This document shows, piece after piece, positions 23,969 through 34,808 of a stretch of DNA of 64,000 bases. Source of the DNA: Ornithodoros turicata (Eukaryota > Arthropoda > Arachnida > Ixodida > Argasidae); assembly GCF_037126465.1 (NCBI RefSeq), contig NW_026999461.1:1-64000 (forward strand), written 5' to 3'. A program made the position numbers and the translations under genes. Below the pieces are notes generated by a model. It worked only from the letters and a program-made list of their open reading frames with translations, made no database searches and was not told the DNA's origin. Position 1 is the first letter of the stretch. Each line of letters begins with the position of its first letter.

Positions 23969-24262
23969 CTATTTAACGAGGTCCGTGTAGACGTCCGGAG
24001 GAGGGCCGCGGTTTACATTGCATGCTGATTTCACACGCCGGATGTACCATGATTCCAGGAACTTTCGAGGTCCCCATCTTTGTTCTCGGGCCAGTGTCTC
24101 CACATTTTCGAAATCGAACGTGTGACCTGTGTTTTTGTTTTCATACACCGTTTTCCAGCCAGCCTCGCTCCCAGCGCTTCCGCACCCAGCACACTCCAGC
24201 AAGGAGGGAAGCGATACCATGGAGGAAGCATACGACACGCGTGCTTTCCTTCTCTTTGGCAT
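23969..24262 (-). pseudogene. Penelope-like element, C-terminal end of GIY-YIG endonuclease
   Basis: The minus-strand frame ends with NTGHTFDFENVETLA, then REQRWGPRKFLESWYIRRVK and a Pro-rich tail with PPPDVYTDL before the stop. This matches the usual C-terminal part of Penelope-like polyproteins after the GIY-YIG catalytic core: a GH.FDF strand, an LA.E motif and the R..LE(S/A)..I helix. A Cys-containing loop (ECAGCGSAGSEAG) lies just upstream. The reverse transcriptase and the YIG motif are absent, so the copy is strongly 5'-truncated, as is common for these retroelements. The ribozyme motif follows in its 3' region. Confidence 0.7.
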
Positions 24263-24879
24263 GTGCGGTAAACAGTTTTCAACATGCTCCCCCGACTAGA
24301 CTGCGCTGTGCTTTCAATATGGCGGCGTCTACGGGAGAACGGTGCATACCTCTCACTTGATTCTGTCTTTTCCTGGGAGCTTTCAAAACACACACCAAAA
24401 GGCTCTCAATAATTTCCTGAGATACAGTCATATTACCAGCGGCAGCTCCACATTGTAGATATTTCGAAACAAAACTGGGTCTCGAAACATGGATGGATTG
24501 CGTTCCAACCATAGCCCTTCCCCCAATTAATTGCTACAGTTCAGGGAGGCCGCATTAAAAGGATGAGTGGGAGGAAGAAGCTCCACTGGACACCAACTTT
24601 TTCTGCGGGATCTGTTCGCAACACCCTTTACAAAGAATGAAAATCGTAATTGAAAACTTCAGCGAATTACTCTGTGTCCGGATCATGTGGTTTTCTTACG
24701 TTCTCTCTCTCTCTCCCTTTCAGTGAAATAAGTAAATTTCCGCCAAGCAGTGTCACTGAGGTCACCGATGTAACTACCGAATTTATTGGGTACGTGTCAA
24801 TAATTTGGGAGAAGAAAAGGGTACTATGGGTATATAGTGCATGACTTGTGGCTAAGTACATTCTGTTCTTATGTCTGTG
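24263..24879. other. No recognised gene
   Basis: No similarity seen. A (CT)n-rich tract at about 24700-24722 precedes the LRR pseudogene. Confidence 0.5.
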
Positions 24880-25990
24880 CAGGTCAAACGTGCGTCTACA
24901 AGCTTCCATGGCAGGCGCCCTAACTGACCCCACTGCGCTGCCACTACATCCTCTTGGTCACATGGAAGAACGGATGGACAATGTGAAGAAGGCACTGCGC
25001 TTGCAGGGCATTGACTTCGAGGCACAATGCACACCGAGTACAGACACTGACTGCTGGATCTTAAATAATCTCACACTATGGAACAAGACTCTTTACTTTG
25101 CAAATATGGAACTTACGGAGTACAAACATGGAAAGTTAGGCCTGTGCTAGGTGAATAATGATGATGTCACTATGTGCCATGACAGTGAACCTCAACTCAG
25201 TGCTGCTTTTGTCGCTTATTGGGTAGTCAAGAAACACAGGTGCATTGATTTTTTTAAACCACACCCTCGCATGGTTAGTCTGTCAAGCAGTGCGTTTAAA
25301 GATGCTCTTGCATCTAGTGCTAACCTGCTAACCTGCGCCACTTTGGTTATTCCGTTAGCTGCTTCTGGAGACACAAAGAATGTCACAATGTCTCTGAGGC
25401 TATCCGTCTTCTGAAGAATGTGGAAAGCTTTGTCCTCGGCAATGTTAACTTGTTCAGATCAAGAACGAAGGAGCTGCTCTCGTTGCCGCGATGCTTGAAG
25501 ACAATAGTCAAATTAAAAAAGTGAAATTTTCTTCAAACTCTCTCACATATCGCGGCTCAGAAACAATACTAAGAGCTCTAAGAGGGTGCGTGGCGCTGAC
25601 AGAGCTTGCATTCCAATGTTGCAGCATCGGAAAGAAAGCAATTAAATATCTTTGTCAACTTGTTGGAAGAAGTCAATTTCTTGAGAAAGTCATTAGGCTT
25701 CTACGCTACACCAGAGAATAATGGTATAGAAGGTCTTGCCACTGCCTTGAAGGTCAAGACCAGTGTTAAAGGATCAGATTTGAGAGCTTTAGTCCTAGTG
25801 TAGAAGTAAGAGCAGCGACCCTCAAAGTGAGCAGGTCAGCAGGTCAGTCAATTTGCAGTCAGTAACGAGGATTGCTCAAATCTAGCCAGAATGCATCAAC
25901 AAAGTACAAACCTAGAAGAGCTGCATCTCACTTCTAACCAAACTGGAGGCTACGGAGCTTCATTTTAGCTACTGGACTTCATGGCAAGGC
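24880..25990 (+). pseudogene. Leucine-rich-repeat protein (ribonuclease-inhibitor type), decayed
   Basis: Several plus-strand frames carry fragments of an LRR protein. The clearest is at about 25455-25700: GAALVAAMLEDNSQIKKVKF followed by SLTYRGSETILRAL and CVALTELAFQCCSIGKKA, which repeats the alternating strand/helix pattern of RI-type LRRs (NLR- or RanGAP-like). An upstream segment (24905-25150) looks like an N-terminal region with MEERMDNVKKALRLQGID and several Cys and Trp residues; a TTTGCAG-like border is not obvious. Stops at 25150, 25414 and 25721 and frame shifts break it. Chelicerates have many such LRR genes, so this is probably a dead paralogue. No CARD or NACHT domain is visible. 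Confidence 0.5.
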
Positions 25991-26160
25991 AACTTGTGGT
26001 ATCGTAGCCCTTTATTCCAGAGCCAGTACAAAATGATCCTTCTTCGTCGTTGCCCGAACTAGAATCTTCTTGCAACCTCGCGCTCGAGCCGATCCTCTTC
26101 CCAGCAAATCCGCTTCCTTCACTTCACTCATACAACACAACACAACATATGTCCCCCCTT
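25990..26160 (-). repeat. Putative 3' LTR of the minus-strand Gypsy half
   Basis: Downstream of the integrase on the minus strand there is a purine tract AAAGGGGGGA (about 26162-26153) followed by TGTTGTG-type sequence and, about 130 bases on, AATAAAG (about 26020-26014), a polyadenylation signal. This is the order polypurine tract, LTR, poly(A) signal. No second LTR was found to compare with, so the borders are approximate. Confidence 0.4.
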
Positions 26161-26169
26161 TGAAAATAT

Positions 26170-27660
26170 TTACAATGGGTAACGCTCGGGTAGACGACGA
26201 TTTCGTTGAGAGCGCCGAGGCGGAGGACTGGCAGCGTGACTGTCTTCGTTCCTGGGATACACCGTGGGTGTGAGCTGACCTGATGAACCGGTTGGATTTG
26301 TTGAACCAGACGGAGTCGGCCGGGAGGCGGACAACCGTGCAGCATTCCACGTTCGTCCATCGCTCGTCCTGTATGTCGCCGGGCCCACTTTCTCCTGAAT
26401 GCGCAGTGGAGAACTAAATGACGATGAACCTTTGGGCTGGCTTCCCGGGAGTCTAACCCTGACGAAATCACCACCTTCGAACGCCGGCTGCTTAACCCTG
26501 TTTCGTGAGTCAACGTTCTGCTTCATACGCTTTTGATAGTCTTTGACCCTCGTCCGCAGCTTGGTCATTTCTTCAATGATGTTACCCTCAAGGAAATCCC
26601 ACGACATCCAGCCGCGTCCTCATACGCCTCCCATGAAACAATTCTGCAGGCGAAAGCTGTGTAGCAGCATGCGGTGTGCTCCTATAAATGCCGAGAAACT
26701 CCGGCAAGTCACGAAGTATGGTGCCTTGTTCTGAAGCGCTGAGAAGTATGAAGTCCTTCAGCACCCTGTTGAATCGTTCTATTTGCCCATTGGACTGAGG
26801 GTAGTAAACCGAAGACTGGCGATGCTGGATGCCTCTGTCTTGTAGAAAAGACTTAAATGCATATGATTGGAATTGACTGCCGTGGTCAGACAGGATGATG
26901 TCTGGGTACCCTTCCCTTGCGAAAAGTTGGCGGATAAATGCGATTACTGTATCCGTCGTGACTTTGGCGTCATTTTGACCTCGGGCCATTTGCTGTAATA
27001 ATCTACGGCAGTGATGGCGAAACGGCATCCTGACGGTAAGTTGCTGAAGGGTCCAACAACCAAGTCGATTCCAACTTGTTTCCAGGGTCCGGAAGGAAAC
27101 GGTACTGGTTGCAGCGGCGCATGTCTCGTAACGGCTGTTTTATCCGCCGTGCTGCAGATATGGCAAGCTCGAACGTATACTTCTATCTCCGAGTCCATCT
27201 TTGGCCACCAGTAGCGCATGCGAATCCGTTGCTTCGTACGTACTAGTCCTGGGTGTGATTCATGACCCAGACTGATGATTCGCTTCCGGAGTGCTGTAGG
27301 AGGTACTACTTTTTCTCCTCTGGTGACGATACCCTGGATCGTAGAAAGCTCTTCCCGAACGCAATAGTAAGGTGCAAGGTTTTTGTCCTCTCTTGTCGCC
27401 GATGGCCAAGAAGTACTGCAGAGTTTCAGGAGGTTAGTCATGACGGGGTCGTTACTCGTGCTATCCTGTAGCTCAGATAGTGTCAGTGGAGACAGTTGGA
27501 GTTGCTGAACGTAACAAACCAACTCTGATTCGTCGGGTGAGGCGCAGGGTGCTTGCTCGGTGTTGCTCGGTGGCATGCGCGATAGTGCGTCGGCCACCGT
27601 GTTGTCCTGTCCCTTGTCCCTCCTGTCCTGTCGAAGCTCAACGCTAAACCGCTGCGGTGA
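26170..27660 (-). pseudogene. Ty3/Gypsy pol 3' half: RNase H end, integrase (broken)
   Basis: On the minus strand, DNTVADALSRMP (near 27595) is the usual end of the Ty3-type RNase H. It is followed by an integrase zinc finger (HESHPGLVRTKQ ... CHIC, about 27265-27150), the catalytic core with Asp in IDLVVGPF (about 27065), Asp in ILSDHGSQF (about 26895) and Glu in YYPQSNGQIERFNR (about 26800), and a basic C-terminal region ending near 26170. A frameshift separates finger plus first Asp (frame ending 26944) from the remaining core (27028-26588), and another precedes the C-terminal frame (26607-26170). The D,D,E residues are present. Its 5' side abuts, head to head, the gag of the plus-strand half at about 27660. 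Confidence 0.85.
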
Positions 27661-27662
27661 AT

Positions 27663-30600
27663 TTGCATCCTCCACCACAGTTTCTACCAGTTCCTGGTAA
27701 GCCGTCAATACCATGGGAGGAATGGTACTTACTCTTTGCAACTTACCTTACGGCTTGCGGCGGTGACTCTTTCCCCAGTGGACGCAAAGTTTCTATCCCA
27801 CTAAACTGTCTTGGCGCGGAAGGCCAAAAGCAGTATCGTCACTTGCCGGATATTTCTATTCAGAGGAGCACGGGATCGGCTACAACTTCGCCTCAGCCTG
27901 GTGCCGCGTCTGCTGGAGATACTGCTCCTGCTCAGGATCCTTACGTCGTTGCGGTCATAAAGCCAAGGACTCGTTTCACGACGAGCGTCAACAGAAGCGC
28001 CGAACGCTACAAATTTCATTCGCGGGCTCAGTTTGCTGAAGAAACTGTGGACGAATATGTCTCTGCTCTCACGGAACTCGCTTACACCTGTAGCTTTGGG
28101 AGCCTCACCGAAGAAATGATCTGTGATCAATTTGTTGAGAAAACTCATCGAAGGGAGATACGGGATCGTCTTCTCTTGGAGCCTTGCCTGACCTTGGACT
28201 CGGCCTTGGTAATTGGAAGGCAAGTCGAACAGGCCATACGAGAATCGGCTTTACTGTCGAGTCCAGTTCATTCTTCGCAAGTAGCAGCAATACGAAAGAA
28301 TGATTCCACTCCAGTGAAGACCAAGTGCTTCAGATGTGGATCTGCTAAACACAAGGCAAACAATCCGTCTTGCCCTGCCAAGGACAAAATATGCCGCAAG
28401 TGCCGCAAGAAGGGCCACTTCGAATCCGTCTGCCGCTCAAGTACGACGCAACGGAAGATGGTGCGCGAGCTCAACGCCTCGGTATTTGCCGTCACATCTG
28501 CAGCACCTTCAGCAATCTTCTGTCATGTTGAGGTCGATCATATTCCGCTGAGGATGTTAGTCGACACAGGATCGTCAGTCTCCTTGCTGCCCATTACTTT
28601 GTACAAGCAGTATTTGAAGCACCTGCCGCTCGAGGATTCTGCAGTTAAGCTCAAGTCTTATTTGCATGAACTTATTCCTGTCCACGGAACGTTCACAGCT
28701 TTGGTGAGCTTCGCCAAACGTTCGGAAGCCTGCACTTTCTACGTCGTAAAGTCTGGAACTCCAATCTTGGGTATTGACACGCTTCATGCACTGGATATCA
28801 AGTTGGAAGTTGCACAGCTGAGATGCTCTCGCGTACAAGCTGAGTCAGACGACAACATGGAATGTACTGTCCCGAATCACTTTCCACGTCTATTTGCCGA
28901 CGGGTTAGGACTTGCAAGAGGGTTCTCTCATAAAGTTACTGTCAAGACTTCAGTGATTCCTGTACAGCAGAAACTGCGACGGCTGCCATTAGAAGTCCGA
29001 CAGAAGGTATCCAAAGAACTGCAAAAGTTAGAGCAAGCGGACATCATCGAGCGTCCGAATGGGTGTCTCCCATCGTCGTCCTCTGGAAAAGGACCGGAGA
29101 ACTGCGCTTATGTGTCGATCTACGGAAACCAAACGAAGCAATCATTGTGGACAGCCATCCACTTCCGCACGTAGACGATCTCTTTCACAAGTTAGCTGGT
29201 GCTCATTTCTACTCGAAATTGGACCTTTCGTCTGCGTATCATCAACTGCAGTTGGCCGAGGAAAGCAGGAACCTTACCGCTTTCATCACACGAGGGTCTT
29301 TTCCGCTACAAGAGGGTTTGCTTTGGCCTAGCCTCGGCGGCAGCAGCTTTCCAGAAAATGTTATCTACTGTCTTAAAGGGACAGTCGCATCGACCACAGA
29401 TCGATTCCGAAACCACACTGAAATGAGATTCCCCGTCCTTCACTGACCATGACTCCGAAAGTCCCATTCCGATCGACGGAATACTTTTTGCATAATTCGT
29501 GTGTAAGCGGCGCTACAGCAGACGACGGATGCGGTCGTCAAGCGGAACTCCCTGCTGAGAATCTTTAGCAACGTCACAAGGAATCTGACCAATAAAAACG
29601 CGGCGAGCCAGAGGAGTCCCCGCGGCTTGCAGCTTGCATGAGCAAGGTCAGGGAGACCAAGGCACATACGGAGATGGAGGACTCGGAACGCGGAAGTGGC
29701 GAATCGTGCTGTTCAAATGCCTTTAGTAATATCTCCCGTGACGAATATGCATGTTTGATGACGGCCCATATTCGACGGATCCGCTTCTTCTGCAAGTCGC
29801 TGGTGATGTACGTGCCGCAGCTACGTTAGCGCAACAGAACGAGCCTCAGGACCACTGCTTTAGGTACGTTCATGATCGGAGTGCTCAATACTTAATCCCG
29901 TGACATTCACACTACAACGCAGGAAACAATCAAAGTGTTTGTGCGGCCTCTGTGCTCCCCAGAAACCGGATGAGTACTTATATGAAAACCAATCATGTCT
30001 ACCACATTCCACAAAAGTCACAGGTTCAGTAACAGGGAAAGTTTCATGATAACGCGTCCAACAACGAGAAAAGCCAATTACGTTCATATGAATGACATCA
30101 TGTTCTTTTACTTGTTTATTGTATTTTATTTATCTAGTTATTAATCATAGGTTAGGGGATACCTTACGTTGTACCGATTTCGTCTTTTGCTGCTAAGTTA
30201 CTCACGCGCAAGAGTGACAGATCCGATTGGGAAACTACATAGACATTGTGACTTACTGTCGAAGTCGGAACGGCGTCAAGTTTAAATCCGTTCCTTTTTT
30301 GTGTCAATCCAAGTTGCACTTGCATGATGTTCACATCCAGGTACACATTATCGGTGAAATGCGAGGAGCATACACCGACAGCATGAACACTCCTTGCTTC
30401 ATCTGGATACCCGCTAGTGATGTAGCTGCTTCCAACTTTCGCTTCGTCTGGGGTCTGGCTGTAGCTGTATACTTGGCGTGCGAAATCAAACATCGAGGTT
30501 TTCGAAGGAAGTTTTCCTGGAGTCAGGAACGCTGCGTCGGTTTCCAAACGACATCTCACGCGAAGGATGCAAGCGTAGAGATAGTATCCGCGTCACTAGA

Positions 30601-31148
30601 AAGTGTCACATGTGAATAGGGGCGACGTGCCGGAAAAAAACAAAGCAGCCCCAGACTTGGCGGCAGACGACAGCGTCCTTCACAGCGGATTAGCCAGATT
30701 CCACCTTGCGTCAGGCGATGTTGTTGGCGCTGGCGCTTTCGAGGATCAAAACGAAACCGGATCTTTTAAATTCGATTCCTCATCGCCCGGTCCGTTTTGG
30801 AAGGAGAAAATTTGGCAAATAGCTCGTGGTAGTGTACGGAACACATTGGTATTGGATTCGTAACCACGGTTCCGGATGCGACAGTCCCTTTAAAGGGTTG
30901 TGAAGGAACAATTCACTACCTGGACGACATTCTTGTCTTTGGGAAAAACCGCAAGGATCATGACAACCATCTCCGCATGGTTCTTCAACGGCTAGAAAGC
31001 TCACGGTTACGTCTCAACAAGAAGAAATGCATGCATATTTGGTGTTCAGGAAGTACAGTTCTTGGGCCACAGGATAGTGAACGGCACGTTGAAGCCATCG
31101 CAGGATACGTTGGACGCCATTCTTGAGGCACCAAGTCCGCAGAACGTA
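27663..31148 (+). pseudogene. Ty3/Gypsy gag, protease and RT half, interrupted by a Kolobok-like element
   Basis: The frame 27657-29174 (505 codons) starts at the very beginning of gag (FLPVPGKPSIPWEEW), continues with two CCHC knuckles (from Cys 224, CFRCGSAKHK and CRKCRKKGHFESVC), the aspartic protease motif MLVDTGSSVSLLP (Asp 303), and the N-terminal RT region (VRQKVSKELQKLEQADIIER). RT then changes frame near 29060 (GELRLCVDLRKPN, FYSKLDLSSAYHQL) and again near 29310. At 29377-30889 a TTAA-flanked transposon is inserted; RT similarity resumes at 30898 with the catalytic YLDDILVFG and ends near 31148 (LDAILEAPSPQNV). The flanking RT sequence is continuous across the insertion. The rest of RNase H is missing here. 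It cannot be active. Confidence 0.9.
29377..30889. mobile_element. Non-autonomous Kolobok-like element (1513 bp) with THAP remnant
   Basis: The ends AGGGACAGTCGCATC and, inverted, AGGGACTGTCGCATC are flanked by TTAA on both sides (29373-29376, 30890-30893). The termini match those of the 9.46 kb element at 33698-43159 (AGGGACTATCGCATCC). On the minus strand, at about 30375-30260, VCSSHFTDNVYLD and GFKLDAVPT keep the C-terminal half of a THAP zinc finger, closely like the larger element's VCSSHFADEAYVE and LKPDAVPT. The N-terminal Cys pair and all catalytic parts are gone. It is probably an internally deleted derivative of a related autonomous family. Confidence 0.85.
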
Positions 31149-31158
31149 TTAGCAAGAT

Positions 31159-31435
31159 CACCGCAAGGGTACTGCCCCGACAACCTTGTTATCGGCCGCG
31201 CGTTCAAAGACACGGCCCACCCGGGGGCGTACCGCGTTATCAAGGGGCCCTTCTCCAAAAATGAAGGACCGGCTCCCTTTCGTCTCTCTCCACAACGAAA
31301 GATAGAAAGATCAATACGCGGATTTGAAGGGAGACCAGAGCATCCCTCAGAAAGATCAAGAAAAGATCTTCCCGGAATAGCACCGCAAGCGGTACTGCCC
31401 CGATGACCTTGTTATCGGCCGCGCGTTCGAAGACA
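31159..31435. repeat. Pair of about 54-bp direct repeats
   Basis: CACCGCAAGGGTACTGCCCC...TTGTTATCGGCCGCGCGTTC at 31159-31211 returns at 31381-31435 with few changes. It starts right after the Gypsy RT similarity ends. Origin unknown; perhaps part of another retroelement LTR. Confidence 0.6.
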
Positions 31436-31439
31436 GAAA

Positions 31440-32999
31440 GATCCTCAAAGATCCCTCAAAAGCCTTCATTGAGACCGCAATTTACTGTGGACTAGCAATT
31501 TCCAACCCGCTCCGACAATACGAGGGAGTGAAACACTTTCGTGACGGAGACGGATATACGGCAGAGCAATTTACACTGCTTGCAACAACTTGAAGTCACC
31601 TAACTTTACAGAATAGCCATCCATTCCTATCAAACATTGTGTTTTTTTTTTTTTTGTTTTTTTTTTTTACCTGCCGCAACTTCGTTATCATTACAGCAAC
31701 CAGCGACATTTTAGCCCTATGAAACGGCTCCGTTCGGGCTGTCGCGCATGCGCATTAGTTCTAGGACGCGTGATTTCGCTCAAACAACCCGCTTGCTCTC
31801 AGTCGGCTCGACCGATTGGCATTGGCAATGGCATCGCGAAGGAAGATAGCGCCGACTTTCAAGACGTGGAATGTTGAGTTGTCGAATTCTAGCGAACGTT
31901 ACATTGGGATTGACACGTACGTTGACTCTTTCGAACAATGTGTATCATCTGCGGGAAGTTGTTGGATGTAACGATGTAGTGAATTGGGTATTTCACATGC
32001 TTCAACGTTCAATCTTGCCGTGCTGCTTGGACATTTGTGCAACACGGGTACGTACCGTTTTCTGTTCAGACAATATATGGGGCGTACGCGGGCAATATGG
32101 TGGCCCATATTGCCAATATGGGGAAAATCTTTGCGAAACGGGTCCCATATTGGACCCGTATCGCCAATGACCAGCAAATATGGGCCCAATATTGTGTGCT
32201 GCTTGGGATTTATTGCTATTTAGTGCTACTGCTATTATGCTATTCATTGCTATTTAGTGCTATTGCTATTAGACTGTTTATTGCTATTTTATTTATGCAA
32301 TTTAGTTTTGGAGCACTTTACATTTTCCACGCATAACTATACTACTGAATACAACGGACATCTGTCGACATCCGTACTCCGCTCATAGCCACAGTTACTT
32401 CGCGGCGCTAACACGCAATAAAAAAACTGAATACAACAAGTCCCGTACGGTGCATCCGGTGCATTCTACATTTGTAGTTGTAAAGGACGAATGTCGCTTA
32501 GGTGGAAATACTTCCACACGCTGGACCCTGTCACGGAAATGTTTCCTTTCCTTTTTGTTTGGCGGGAGGCGGCAGTCGTGCCCTGTGATTCAGAGATAGC
32601 GATAACACACCGCCAAACGCGTTTCAAAATAAACCCCCACAAAAAAGCTCATTTTCATGTTATTTTGGTTTCATCACTGATTTTCCTTTCCCACACTTCA
32701 GCCAACAAAATTTTCCGTACCTCCAGAAGACAAAATCAGACGTGGGGCTTTAAGTAGAAACTGTTGTAATTGTCTATTCTTGTGTTGTTGTAAATTGCCT
32801 TGTGACCTATCCACCTGCGACTATACCCACAAGTATGGGTAAACAGTATTGTAAATACACTAAAATAAAATTCACTCAGTGTTCTCTACTTCTTCACCGC
32901 CTCGTGTCGGTGACCTTCTGTATTCCTAGCCACTGGAGGGATTTGGGAATATATACACGATTCTGAATGTATTTAGTTCTGCACCAAAATTTCTCCAAC
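31440..32999. other. No gene; palindrome-rich tract at 32078-32206
   Basis: A T-rich run lies at about 31640-31670. The tract 32078-32206 consists of CCATATTG/CAATATGG and GGGCCCAATATT words and ends in TGTGCTGCTTGGG; read inverted this is CCCAAGCAGCACA, similar in type to the CCC-termini found elsewhere in the window. I found no matching left end. Nothing else is recognisable to 33000. Confidence 0.4.
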
Positions 33000-33693
33000 G
33001 CTGCAACGAAGTCGCGTTTGATCAACTCATTGCCCAGATACCACTCACAGGCGCCAAGTTGTCCATATCTTCCATTTTATTTCGTGGCAATTCTTGATAT
33101 AAACGTGATATGGAAGATGTCATCATTAATTACGTAATGTCATCATACATGTCACGGTTAATGTCATCATAATAATTAATGATTCATGATTTTACGTAGG
33201 CCCGTAACTGTTTCCCTTACTACAGCCTGCGAAGTAGCGTTTGGTCAAATTATTCATTTTCAAGCGACCAAATAATAAACAGGTAACTAGAGGAGACAGG
33301 AGACAAGACCACACACAAGTCGCTCTGTTGTTGTTTCGTGTTTGAGTTCTGGTCGCGTGTGGATATACGCCAACCAGCCCGATCTATATACTTCAGACAT
33401 TTTGTCAAATCGTCGCCCAAGTGGCACTCACTGGCGTCAAATTGTCAATTTCCTCTATTTTAGCTTGTAATAACTCTTGATACCAACTTGGTATTGACGG
33501 TATCATCATGTAATTACGTAGTCTGTGTATCGTCTGCGGACCGTAGATGTTTTCCTTGCTGCGGCCTTAGAACTTGCATTTAGTCAATTTGACGTCTAGA
33601 AGGCAATCACTGACGCCAAGTTGCCAATTTCATCCGGCCATCTCATGATATCCTGAATGTCTGATGATCGTTCCCACAGCTATGCATCACGCC
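33000..33693. repeat. Diverged tandem units, third one hit by the Kolobok-like element
   Basis: CACTCACAGGCGCCAAGTTGTCC (about 33041), GCACTCACTGGCGTCAAATTGTC (about 33424) and CAATCACTGACGCCAAGTTGCC (about 33605) introduce three related stretches, with TTCTTGATAT/CTCTTGATAC and ACGTAGGCCCGTAACTGTTTCC/GGACCGTAGATGTTTTCC repeated after the first two. Confidence 0.55.
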
Positions 33694-33994
33694 TTAAAGG
33701 GACTATCGCATCCATCTCGGTCGATTCCGAACCGTCAGTACCACAATACTTCTCAGTGACCTCTGACAAGGGCAGCGAAAACCCCAAGTGAATAGGTCGC
33801 GTATATGCTGAGCAATCTAATGAAATACATCGAGAGAGCAGAAGACGCATAATGAGGTCCCTCTCCACCGTCTCTCCACAACGCCTTGATAACGTCACGC
33901 TCAACTGCGCCAATGAGAGCGCTTCTTCCCGCACAGCTGATCGGTGGGGCCGCGGGGCATCTGGATGCGAGTCGGCCAGCAGACACCAAGCGTA

Positions 33995-34778
33995 ATGTCG
34001 GAATCGTGGGAATACGAAAGTGACGCCGCGTCGGTTCCAAGCGATTCTGAGGACTACAGCTCCGAAGAAATTGTGCTCGATGACGACGCTTATTCCACAG
34101 ACCCTCTACCACTTGACCCTGCTGCAGGTGAAGGTGCAGAAAGTGAAAGCGAGCCGTCCGATAGCGACGACACTTTCAGGTACGCCATATCCCGATCATA
34201 TCATATCTCATTATGGTTGTGCACTGTTAAGCATTTTGACATTTGTCCACTTGGAAATGACAGATGCCTCTGCACTCGCTGCAGTCCAGTGGATCCCGAT
34301 GAACGCCGGTGCTGCAGTTCTGTTGATCGGGTGTCGGCTGTCTGTGAGGGTGCCGGGGTCAATTGTATCACCGATCACCCACTCTTCACTGATTTGTCTG
34401 CGGAGGGAGCTCCTGGTTGTTTATGCACCAGTGTTTTGCCGTGATGACCGTCGCATGCGTGTTCTCGAACCATCTGACAATAGGTACTGTGTCTAAAACT
34501 TCTCATACGTCGTAAATGTCGTGATTTCGTGCCACTTTCGTTTTGAGCACATGGATGCGTGTTACTAAAAGTTTGCTGCTCTTAGTCAAGCAAATCAATA
34601 TTTTGTCTCCTTTATTATTGTTTCACACAGACGTCTCCGATACACCGCGTATTGCTCGTTTACAACATGGATTCATGGATATCTTGGGATAAGAAACCGA
34701 AGGCAGATTCCAGGATGTGCAGTTCGAAGAATCATTACGTTGTTCCCGTCAACTTCACATACTGGATACTTCGAGTAA
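33995..34778 (+). pseudogene. P2X7 C-terminal ('ballast')-like passenger gene of the Kolobok-like element
   Basis: Three exons with canonical borders: 33995-34179 (ends CAG|GTAC), 34264-34483 (preceded by GACAG, followed by GTACTG) and 34631-34778 (preceded by CACACAG, ending in TAA). Exon 1 encodes an acidic, Ser/Asp/Glu-rich N-terminus (MSESWEYESDAASVPSDSED). Exon 1 joins exon 2 in phase to give a Cys cluster CLCTRCSPV, RRCC and then NCITDHPLF. Exon 3 gives RYTAY, then W..GYLG..NRR, IPGCAVRRI, FPS and TGYF. This order, with CxCxxC, CC, CI..HP.F, RY.AY, IP.C.V..I and FP...TG, is that of the cytoplasmic zinc-binding C-terminal domain of P2X7 receptors; no channel part is present. A one-base shift near 34391 (between HPLF and CLRREL) breaks the frame. 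Length would be about 184 residues. Role unknown; P2X7's domain binds guanine nucleotide and zinc in vertebrates. Confidence 0.75.
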
Positions 34779-34808
34779 CACCAGGCATATCTCCCATGTG
34801 GCATATAT

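Noticed and set aside
29638..29829. Plus-strand 63-codon frame in the 1.5 kb Kolobok derivative as a second P2X7-like gene
   Set aside because: No Cys cluster, CI..HP.F or IP.C.V motif; no support for a relationship.
32002..32336. Overlapping open frames of about 80-100 codons on both strands
   Set aside because: They arise from the palindromic CCATATTG-type tract and show the same words on both strands.
33660..33680. CTGATGA as a further hammerhead core (also near 56838)
   Set aside because: No stem II hairpin or GAAA box follows at the required distance.
33753..34112. 119-codon minus-strand frame overlapping the P2X7-like exon 1
   Set aside because: Shadow of the plus-strand coding exon; no domain seen.
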